A stretch of DNA of 64,000 bases from Oerskovia merdavium. Lineage in GTDB: Bacteria; Actinomycetota; Actinomycetes; Actinomycetales; Cellulomonadaceae. Shown here in pieces: positions 57,924 to 64,000 of this stretch. The stretch covers positions 1-64,000 of the forward strand of contig NZ_JACSQF010000022.1 of the NCBI RefSeq assembly GCF_014836755.1, given 5' to 3'. The position numbers and the translations under genes are program-made. How positions within the stretch are numbered: position 1 is the first letter of the stretch; each line of letters opens with the position of its first letter. The notes below the pieces were generated by a model. The model was not told where the DNA came from and did no database searches. It saw nothing but the letters and a program-made list of their open reading frames with translations.

Positions 57924-59597
57924 ATGGACGAGGAGATCGAGAACGCGACGGACGTCGCCCTGACCCTGGCCGCCGTCGCGGGAGCGCTCGTGGCGGCGTT
58001 CGTGCTGGGCACGATCATCTCCGCGGTGGTGAACCGGATCGGGAGGCGCAGCCAGCTCGCCCGCGACATCTCGAGGCGGCTGCGCCGGCCGGACCGGGCG
58101 GTCCTCATGGTCGTGGCCGTGTGGATCGCGGTGCGAGTCACGACGCCCCCGACCGTCGAGTGGCGGGCCGCGGTCGAGCACCTGCTCCTGGTCCTGCTCA
58201 TCGCGGCCGGCGCGTGGTGGGTGGGCGCGCTCGCGTTCGTGCTCGAGGACAGCGCGCTCAAGCGGTTCCGGGTCGACGTGGTCGACAACCGGCACGCGCG
58301 CCGCATCCGCACCCAGATCATCGTGGTGCGGAGGCTGACGGTCGCGGTCATCGTCATCTGCGCGATCGCCGCGGTGCTCCTGACCTTCCCGGCGGCCCGT
58401 GCCGCCGGGGCGAGCATCCTGGCGTCGGCCGGCGTCATCTCGATCGTCGCGGGCCTCGCGGCGCAGACCTCGCTCGCGAACGTGTTCGCGGGCATGCAGA
58501 TCGCGTTCACGGACGGGATCCGGGTCGACGACGTCGTGGTCCTCGAGGGTGAGTGGGGCCGGATCGAGGAGATCACCATGACGTACGTCGTGGTGCACCT
58601 GTGGGACGACCGGCGCCTCATCATGCCGTGCACCTACTTCACCACGACCCCGTTCCAGAACTGGACGCGTCGGGCCGCGGACCTGCTCGGCACGGTCGAG
58701 CTCGACCTCGACTTCCGGGTCCCGTTCGGCGCCATGCGCGCCGAGCTCAAGCGGCTCCTCGCGCACACCGACCTGTGGGACCAGCGCGTCGGCATCCTCC
58801 AGGTGACCGACGCGATCAACGGCGTGGTGCGGGTCCGAGCGCTCGTGAGCGCGCGCGACGCCCCGACCCTGTTCGACCTGCGGTGCTTCGTGCGGGAAGG
58901 GCTCGTCGAGTGGCTCCAGCGGTCGAGCGCCGACTCGCTGCCCCGCACGCGCTTCGAGGGGGTCGAGGAGGGGCGCATCAGCGAGGACCCGGACGTCGCG
59001 CCCGGGGGCGCGGCCGCCCAGCCGGGGATCCCGAGCCCGGAGAAGCCCGAGCCCGCGGTGCACCTGCCTCCCGCGATCCCCGTGGGGCCGGGCATCCCGG
59101 GGCAGCCGCCGCTCTCCACCCGGCCCGCGACGCGGCGCGTTTCGGTGCACGACCAGTCACGGGTGATCGGGACGGTCGGCGCACCGCAGGACGTCGTCGA
59201 GACGCGCGTCATGTCTCCCGTCGAGGCCGAGCTCGCGGCCGCGCCGGGGGGTGCGGCCGACGCGGGCCCGGAGGACCAGCCCGGGGGCGCGTCCGAGTCG
59301 GCGTTCTTCAGCGGGACGGCCGAGGGGGTCGAGCGTTCCAAGGCGTTCGCGGGACCTGGGCAGGACGTGATCGACGAGCGCGAGGAGACGGCCGAGAGGC
59401 ACCGCATCGAGGACGAGGGGGACGCCGAGGGCTCCGACACGCAGGAGGGCGGCACGAGGAGCGGGGACGACCCGGCGAACGACGGCGGGCCGGGCGAGGC
59501 AGGCCGCGACAGGGGCCTCGACCGGACGCGCGACCACGGCCGCGACCTGGGCCGCGGCGAGTCGCACGACGACGGCGGCCACGACGGCGACGCCTGA
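57924..59597 (+). CDS. MscS-family mechanosensitive channel with a long acidic tail
   Basis: Membrane channel of 557 residues. Four TM helices lie at about 10-32, 53-70, 84-105 and 134-155; the pore helix is AGASILASAGVISIVAGLAAQTSLANVFAGMQIAF (about 158-192), Gly/Ala-rich as in MscS TM3. The beta domain follows with GIRVDDVVVLEGEWGRIEEITMTYVVVHLWDDRRLIMPCTYF, then an alpha/beta domain to about 350. The last 200 residues are a Pro/Glu/Asp-rich disordered tail ending in a run of Arg, Asp, Gly and His. Typical role: release of solutes on osmotic downshift. The start seems leaderless. Confidence 0.88.
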   Translation: MDEEIENATDVALTLAAVAGALVAAFVLGTIISAVVNRIGRRSQLARDISRRLRRPDRAVLMVVAVWIAVRVTTPPTVEWRAAVEHLLLVLLIAAGAWWVGALAFVLEDSALKRFRVDVVDNRHARRIRTQIIVVRRLTVAVIVICAIAAVLLTFPAARAAGASILASAGVISIVAGLAAQTSLANVFAGMQIAFTDGIRVDDVVVLEGEWGRIEEITMTYVVVHLWDDRRLIMPCTYFTTTPFQNWTRRAADLLGTVELDLDFRVPFGAMRAELKRLLAHTDLWDQRVGILQVTDAINGVVRVRALVSARDAPTLFDLRCFVREGLVEWLQRSSADSLPRTRFEGVEEGRISEDPDVAPGGAAAQPGIPSPEKPEPAVHLPPAIPVGPGIPGQPPLSTRPATRRVSVHDQSRVIGTVGAPQDVVETRVMSPVEAELAAAPGGAADAGPEDQPGGASESAFFSGTAEGVERSKAFAGPGQDVIDEREETAERHRIEDEGDAEGSDTQEGGTRSGDDPANDGGPGEAGRDRGLDRTRDHGRDLGRGESHDDGGHDGDA

Positions 59598-59659
59598 GGC
59601 AGGACCGGGGCGTGACGCACGCGACCCCGACCCGCCGCGACGCGGTGAGCATCGCTGAC

Positions 59660-59665
59660 TAGGGT
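59660..59665 (+). promoter_or_regulatory. -10 element TAGGGT, leaderless start
   Basis: TAGGGT lies 6 nt before GTG 59672; no ribosome site is visible. Confidence 0.6.
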
Positions 59666-59671
59666 CTCGAC

Positions 59672-60817
59672 GTGAGCATGTGGACCTGGCCCGCGTACGT
59701 GGGAGTGATCGGCGGCCTCGTCGTCTTCCTGTTGATCCTGCTGCCCGTCGTGGTGTGGCAGTACCGCCGGTACGGGCGGCTGAGCTGGTTGCGCCTGCTC
59801 GGGTCGGCCGCGGTCGCGGTCTACGGGGTCGCGCTCGTCGCGTACACGCTCCTGCCGCTGCCGTCGGGCGACCTGGCGCAGTGGTGCGCGCAGCACGGGT
59901 TCTCGGGTCCCCAGCTCAACCCCTTCCAGTTCGTCGACGACATCCGCAGGGACACCGCGGGCATGAGCACCGCGGCCCGCCTGCGCAGCCCGGCCGTGCT
60001 GCAGACGGTGTTCAACGTCGTCCTGTTCATCCCGTGGGGCGTGCTGGTGCGCCGGTTCTTCGGGTGGAGGCTTCCGCTCACGGTGCTCTCGGCGTTCGCC
60101 GCGTCGCTGTTCATCGAGACCACGCAGGGCACGGGCATCTACGGCCTCATCCCGTGCTCGTACCGGCTGGCCGACGTCGACGACCTCCTGACCAACACGC
60201 TCGGCGGGCTGGTCGGTGCGCTGATCGCCCCGGTCGTCCTGCGCTGGATGCCGCGGTCGACCGACCTCGCGGCGCAGCGTGGGGTCCCGCGTCCGGTCAC
60301 GGTGTGGCGGCGCTGGCTGGGCATGCTGCTCGACGCGGTGCTGGTCTCGGTCGTCGGGACCGTGCTGGTGCTGTCCTACCGGATCGTGCTCGTGGTGACG
60401 GGCCAGGAGATCCCGCTGGGGTCGGACGGGATCGACGTCGTGCTCGGCACCGTGGTGCCCGTGGTGCTGGTCCTGTTCGTGCCCCCGTTCCTGGGCAGCG
60501 GGGCGTCGTGGGGGCAACGGGCGATGTGGCTCGAGCCGCGCTGGACGGCCGACGCCGCGGCGGGGGCGGTCGGACCCGACGGGCTGGGCCGTGGGACCAC
60601 GGTCCGCCGTGCGGTGCGCGGCTTCGCGTCGGGCGGGCTGTGGGGAGCGTGCCTGGTCCTGGCGGAGGTCCCGGGCGGTGGTCTCGTGCCCGACGTCGCA
60701 GCGCCCCTGGGAGGTCTCGTCGCCTTCGTGGCGGTCGTCTCGGTCCTGTTCACCCGCGACCGGCGGGGGCTGTCGGGCGTCGTGTCGGGGGCCAGGATGG
60801 TCGACGCACGGGGCTGA
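59672..60817 (+). CDS. VanZ-RDD fusion membrane protein
   Basis: A 381-residue polytopic protein. The N-terminal half is a VanZ-like domain with four or five TM helices: YTLLPLPSGD, LNPFQFVDD, NVVLFIPWGVLVRRFFGWR, FIETTQGTGIYGLIPCSYRLADVDDLLTNTLGGLVGAL. From about 208 an RDD domain follows, RRWLGMLLDAVLVSVVG, SWGQRAMWLEP. VanZ proteins confer low glycopeptide tolerance in enterococci, yet most chromosomal members have no known role. The GTG appears leaderless. It ends 13 nt before a 24-bp hairpin. Confidence 0.85.
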   Translation: MSMWTWPAYVGVIGGLVVFLLILLPVVVWQYRRYGRLSWLRLLGSAAVAVYGVALVAYTLLPLPSGDLAQWCAQHGFSGPQLNPFQFVDDIRRDTAGMSTAARLRSPAVLQTVFNVVLFIPWGVLVRRFFGWRLPLTVLSAFAASLFIETTQGTGIYGLIPCSYRLADVDDLLTNTLGGLVGALIAPVVLRWMPRSTDLAAQRGVPRPVTVWRRWLGMLLDAVLVSVVGTVLVLSYRIVLVVTGQEIPLGSDGIDVVLGTVVPVVLVLFVPPFLGSGASWGQRAMWLEPRWTADAAAGAVGPDGLGRGTTVRRAVRGFASGGLWGACLVLAEVPGGGLVPDVAAPLGGLVAFVAVVSVLFTRDRRGLSGVVSGARMVDARG

Positions 60818-60830
60818 CGCCCGCCGCGCA

Positions 60831-60894
60831 TGCCGAGAAGTGAGTAGATGCCCCCAGATCAGGTGATCCAGGGGCATCTACTCACTTCTCGGCA
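60831..60894. terminator. 24-bp bidirectional hairpin
   Basis: Arms 60831-60854 and 60871-60894 pair perfectly over 24 bp (core AAGTGAGTAGATGCCCC). After two mismatched positions the apex GATCA-GG-TGATC adds 5 bp. It lies between convergent genes. Confidence 0.85.
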
Positions 60895-60935
60895 GGAGCC
60901 CGGAGTGCGGAGCCCTGCTGCTGAGCGGCAGCTCG

Positions 60936-61673
60936 TCAGCGTCCCGCGAGCCACCCGCGCAGCCGGTCGGGGCGGTCGGTGATGACCGCGTCGACGCCGA
61001 TCTCGAGGGCCAGCGCCCACTGCTCGGGCTCGTTCAGGGTCCAGACCATGACCTCGAGCCCGGCGTCGTGCAGCTCGGCGACGAGCCCGGGCTGCGCGAG
61101 CAGCACCGTCCCCGCAGGGTTGCAGGTCATGACCCCCAGCTCTGCGCAGACCGCGAGGAGGTCCTCGGAGGTCTCCGCGACGAGCAGCCCGCGGCGCAGG
61201 TCAGGGGCGACCTTCTGCAGCGAGGCGACGGTCGAGGGCCAGAAGCTCTGCCCGATCACGCGGTCGGTGAGCCCGGCGCGCAGGACGGGCTCGGTGACCT
61301 TGCGGACGTCGTCGGGCCCCCAGTCGCCCTTGACCTCCAGGAGGAGGTCGATGCCCGGGTGCGTCACGAGGAAGTCCACGACCTCCGCGAAGGTCGGGAC
61401 CCGCTGCCCCGCGTACGCCGGGGCGAACCACGAGCCCGCGTCGACCGCCCGGACGTCCGCGAGCGGCAGCGCGTCGAGGCGCCCGCTGCCGTCGGTCGTG
61501 GCGTCGAGGGTGTCGTCGTGGATCACGACGACCTCGCCGTCGGCGGTGAGCTGGACGTCGAGCTCGATGCTGTCGGCTCCCGCACGCCACGCGGCCTCGA
61601 ACGCCGCGAGCGTGTTCTGCGGGGCGACCGACGAGTTGCCCCGGTGCGCGACGACCTGGAACGGGCCCGTCAC
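60936..61673 (-). CDS. Glycerophosphodiester phosphodiesterase (UgpQ-like)
   Basis: Hydrolyses glycerophosphodiesters to glycerol-3-phosphate and an alcohol. The 245-residue enzyme has HRG at 10-12, APQNTLAAFEAA, SIELDVQLTADGEVVVIHDDTLDATTDG with E37, D39 and H52 of the metal site, and a final block with MVWTLNEPEQWALALEIGVDAVITDRPDRL. There is no export signal, so it acts in the cytoplasm on imported diesters. Its GTG overlaps the stop of the binding protein gene (GTGA at 61670). Its place after ugp-like transport genes supports the call. Confidence 0.92.
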   Translation of the reverse strand: MTGPFQVVAHRGNSSVAPQNTLAAFEAAWRAGADSIELDVQLTADGEVVVIHDDTLDATTDGSGRLDALPLADVRAVDAGSWFAPAYAGQRVPTFAEVVDFLVTHPGIDLLLEVKGDWGPDDVRKVTEPVLRAGLTDRVIGQSFWPSTVASLQKVAPDLRRGLLVAETSEDLLAVCAELGVMTCNPAGTVLLAQPGLVAELHDAGLEVMVWTLNEPEQWALALEIGVDAVITDRPDRLRGWLAGR

Positions 61674-63037
61674 AGGTAGGGCTCCACGTTCTCCTGGTAG
61701 GCCTTCTCGAGGCGCGGCGTGATCGACGCGAACGCCTCGGCCGCGGGCGTGCCCTTGAGCACGATCTGCTCGATCCCGTCCGTGAGGATCTGGTCGCCCG
61801 AGGGTACGAAGACCCGGACCCAGTCCTGCGAGCGCGACTTCTCGGCGAGCTGGTCGACGGCCGTGCGGAACTGCGGCGTGGCCGCGTAGATGCTGCTCAT
61901 GGTCTCTCCCTCGACCGCGGACGTGCGCACCGGCATGTACCCGGTGTTCTGGGAGAAGTATGCGGTGTTCTCCGGGTCGGTGAGGAAGGCCAGGAACATC
62001 GCGGCGGCGAGCTGCTGCTCGGGCGAGCGCGAGGCCGGGATGGCGAGGCCGGTGCCTCCCGTGGGGGTCCCGGAGCCGCTGGGGCCGTCGGGCAGGTAAG
62101 CAGTGCCGAGCTCGAACGGCGCGGCCTCGAGCAGGCCCGTGAGGCTGCCCGTGGACCCGATCGTCGACGCGAAGATGCCTGCGGCGAAGTCCGCCCCGGC
62201 GTCGGTGCCGACGCCCGCGACCTTGGACCCGTGGAACAGGTCGTGCAGGAAGTCGCCCGCGGCCAGGGCCTGCGGGGTGTCGAGCGTGACCGTGAACTTG
62301 TCGCTGTACTGGCCGCCCTGGCCCCACAGCATGTTCTCGAACCACCACGCGGCCCAGGACGTGCCGGTCGCGAGGCCCAGGGGGGCGCCGTCGCCGGGGA
62401 CCTGCCCGCGCAGTGCGGGGGCCCACTCGGCGAGCTCGGCCCAGGTCTCGGGGCCGCGGTCGGGCAGGCCGGCGGCGGCCCACATGGCCTTGTTGTAGTA
62501 GAAGAGCGGCGTGGAGCGCGCGTACGGCACGGCCCAGTGCGAGGACTCGTACTCGTAGTCGCCGTACAGCGTCGGGTTGTAGTCGGCGACGTCGACGTCG
62601 AGGTGCGCGAACACGTCGTCGAGCGGCATGACCTGGCCGTTGAGGTAGTAGCGGAACCACCAGACGTCGCTCGCGATGACGAGGTCGGGCAGGTTGTTCG
62701 ACGACGACGCGGCCTGGAAGCGCTGCGCGACCTCGTCGTACCCGGCTCCTGCGGTCACGAGCTTGACCGCGATGTCGGGGTGCTTGGCGTTGAACCGGCG
62801 GATGAGCTCCTCCTCGATCGCCTTGGAGGCGCCGGGGTGGTTGCTCCACCAGGTGATCTGCGAGGCGGGCTTGATCTTGGACCAGTCGGTGCCCGCGGAG
62901 GCGGACGGGGCGGACGTGCCGCCGCCGACGGTCGGTCCCGCGCACGCGGCGAGGGAGAGGGCGAGGGCTCCGAGGCCGCCGAGGCGCAGCACGTCGCGAC
63001 GCGACGGGGTCCACAGGGCGGGCAGGGGCTGGTTCAC
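61670..63037 (-). CDS. UgpB-like ABC substrate-binding lipoprotein
   Basis: Family 1 extracellular binding protein of 455 residues. The export signal has twin arginines (RRDVLRLGG, R13-R14) and a lipobox with Cys32 (SLAAC), so it may be exported through Tat. The mature part has ITWWSNHPGASKAIEEELIRRFNAKHPDIAVKLV, LPDLVIASDVWWFRYYLNG, PLFYYNKAMWAAAGLPDRGPETWAELAEWA and SQNTGYMPVR, close by eye to glycerol-3-phosphate binders. Linkage to a glycerophosphodiesterase favours glycerol-3-phosphate or glycerophosphodiesters over sugars. GTG 63037 is preceded by AAGGAG. Confidence 0.85.
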   Translation of the reverse strand: MNQPLPALWTPSRRDVLRLGGLGALALSLAACAGPTVGGGTSAPSASAGTDWSKIKPASQITWWSNHPGASKAIEEELIRRFNAKHPDIAVKLVTAGAGYDEVAQRFQAASSSNNLPDLVIASDVWWFRYYLNGQVMPLDDVFAHLDVDVADYNPTLYGDYEYESSHWAVPYARSTPLFYYNKAMWAAAGLPDRGPETWAELAEWAPALRGQVPGDGAPLGLATGTSWAAWWFENMLWGQGGQYSDKFTVTLDTPQALAAGDFLHDLFHGSKVAGVGTDAGADFAAGIFASTIGSTGSLTGLLEAAPFELGTAYLPDGPSGSGTPTGGTGLAIPASRSPEQQLAAAMFLAFLTDPENTAYFSQNTGYMPVRTSAVEGETMSSIYAATPQFRTAVDQLAEKSRSQDWVRVFVPSGDQILTDGIEQIVLKGTPAAEAFASITPRLEKAYQENVEPYL

Positions 63038-63104
63038 GGTGATGCTCCTTGGGGTGGGGAACAGCGACCCGGCAGGCGCCGGGGGGACGGGGTGGACCGG
63101 CGTG

Positions 63105-63998
63105 TCAGCCGGTCACGGCTCCGGCGGTGAGCCCGGCGACGAGCCGGCGCTGGAGGAAGAGGAAGACGACGAGGATCGGGAGCGTCACGAGCACGGTCGC
63201 GGCCATGAGGACGCCCCAGTTGTTCATGCCGTCGACGCTCTGCAGGAGCGTGAGGCCCACGGGGAGCGTCATCTTCTCGGCGTCGTCGGTCACGAGGAAC
63301 GGCCACAGGTAGTCGTTCCACTCCGCGACCACGGACACGAGCGCGACCGCCGCGATCGTGGGGTAGGACAGCGGCACGACGAACCGCCACAGCTTGCGCC
63401 AGTGGCCTGCGCCGTCGAGCTCGGCGGCCTCGAGGATCGAGATCGGCAGCGACAGGAAGTGCTGACGGAACAGGAAGGTCCCGAACGCGCTCGCCAGGCC
63501 CGGCACGAGGATGCCCTGGTAGGTGTTGAGCCACCCGAGCTGGGCGACGAGCGTGTAGTTGGGGATGATCGTGATCTGCTGCGGGATGAGCAGCGTGAAC
63601 AGGACGAGGACGAACACGGCCCGCTTGAACGGGAAGTCCAGGAACACGAGCGCGTAGGCGCAGCACAGGCCCAGCAGGAGCTTGAGCGTCGAGCCCACGA
63701 CCGTCAGGCCCACGCTGTTGAGGAACAGCTGCCCGACGGGGATGCTCTGCGTCGTCTGGACGTAGTTGGCGAGGTCGAGGTTCTGCGGGAGCCACTGGAG
63801 CGGGATCGAGTACAGCTCGTCGGGGCGCTTGAAGCTCGCGAGCACCATCCACACGAGCGGCAGCGCCATGACGACGGTCGCGACCAGGAGGGTCGCGTAC
63901 GCGCCCAGGTGCAGGGGCCGACGACGGCGCGTGCGCTGCGTCGGTCGGCCGCCGGTCGGGCGGTGCCCGGCACCGCTGGGGGCCGGTGGTGCGTCCAC
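63105..63998 (-). CDS. UgpE-like ABC transporter permease
   Basis: Carbohydrate-type permease of at least 297 residues. Six TM helices are expected, with VMALPLVWMVLASFKRPDELYSIPLQWLP after TM1, ITIIPNYTLVAQLGWLNTYQGILVPGLASAFGTFLFRQHF and the cytoplasmic EAA loop EAAELDGAGHW followed by RFVVPLSYPT. A GTG two nt from the window end gives this length; the true start may lie outside, though a 30-residue head before TM1 is already normal. The UgpA-like permease expected upstream is beyond the window. The gap to the binding protein gene is 67 nt. Confidence 0.88.
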   Translation of the reverse strand: MDAPPAPSGAGHRPTGGRPTQRTRRRRPLHLGAYATLLVATVVMALPLVWMVLASFKRPDELYSIPLQWLPQNLDLANYVQTTQSIPVGQLFLNSVGLTVVGSTLKLLLGLCCAYALVFLDFPFKRAVFVLVLFTLLIPQQITIIPNYTLVAQLGWLNTYQGILVPGLASAFGTFLFRQHFLSLPISILEAAELDGAGHWRKLWRFVVPLSYPTIAAVALVSVVAEWNDYLWPFLVTDDAEKMTLPVGLTLLQSVDGMNNWGVLMAATVLVTLPILVVFLFLQRRLVAGLTAGAVTG

Positions 63999-64000
63999 GG

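Overview
The window reads as chromosome of a high-GC actinomycete, most likely order Micrococcales near Cellulomonas, Oerskovia or Cellulosimicrobium (inferred from protein family content and gene order, not from a database match). Supporting signs are the strong G/C third-position bias, frequent GTG starts and ATGA/GTGA stop-start overlaps, many apparently leaderless genes, a BldC regulator, DUF3073 beside purF-purM, a tRNA-Glu/Asp/Phe operon and a split-cyclase C50 carotenoid operon.

Layout. 1-380: lower-GC remnant of a TIR-domain gene. 381-2957: ATP-dependent DNA ligase and a short-chain dehydrogenase. 3190-20599: a large sulfur-type accessory block with five luciferase-like flavin monooxygenases, a DUF1684 protein, two GNAT acetyltransferases, a complete polar amino acid ABC transporter, a SolA-like FAD amine oxidase, a nitroreductase, a rhodanese-like protein and, facing the other way, two unrelated flavin reductases. 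The block begins with a TTGACA-17-TACATT promoter and a 40-codon leader peptide with two Cys-Cys pairs, the second just before its stop. A family of CGAGGTAGA inverted repeats is seen only in this block. 21015-23294: glutamate dehydrogenase and CutC. 23516-29203: five-gene Opp/Dpp-type ABC transporter operon. 29413-37221: RNB-domain ribonuclease, sterol-carrier family protein, a 1581-residue secreted nuclease/5'-nucleotidase fusion and a small membrane protein. 37331-43453: integral membrane protein, purF, purM, DUF3073, bldC, DUF3618 and a holin-like membrane protein. 43755-44107: three tRNAs. 44291-47127: metallopeptidase, ArsR regulator with a cation diffusion facilitator, galE. 47203-52819: carotenoid operon idsA-crtB-crtI-crtYe-crtYf-crtEb behind a promoter that overlaps two palindromic operators. 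52946-60817: VanY-like peptidase, ThrE-like exporter and several small or membrane proteins, including an MscS channel and a VanZ-RDD protein. 60936-63998: Ugp-like system (permease, binding protein, glycerophosphodiesterase), cut by the window end.

How the genes fit together. The 3-20 kb block looks like a system that imports a sulfur-containing amino acid derivative, acetylates it, oxidises it with FMNH2-dependent monooxygenases fed by the two flavin reductases, and releases sulfur, with expression sensed through Cys codons in the leader. The exact substrate cannot be read from sequence. The carotenoid operon encodes every step from isoprenyl diphosphates to a cyclic C50 carotenoid. The Ugp-like genes and the secreted nuclease/5'-nucleotidase both point to scavenging of phosphate esters.
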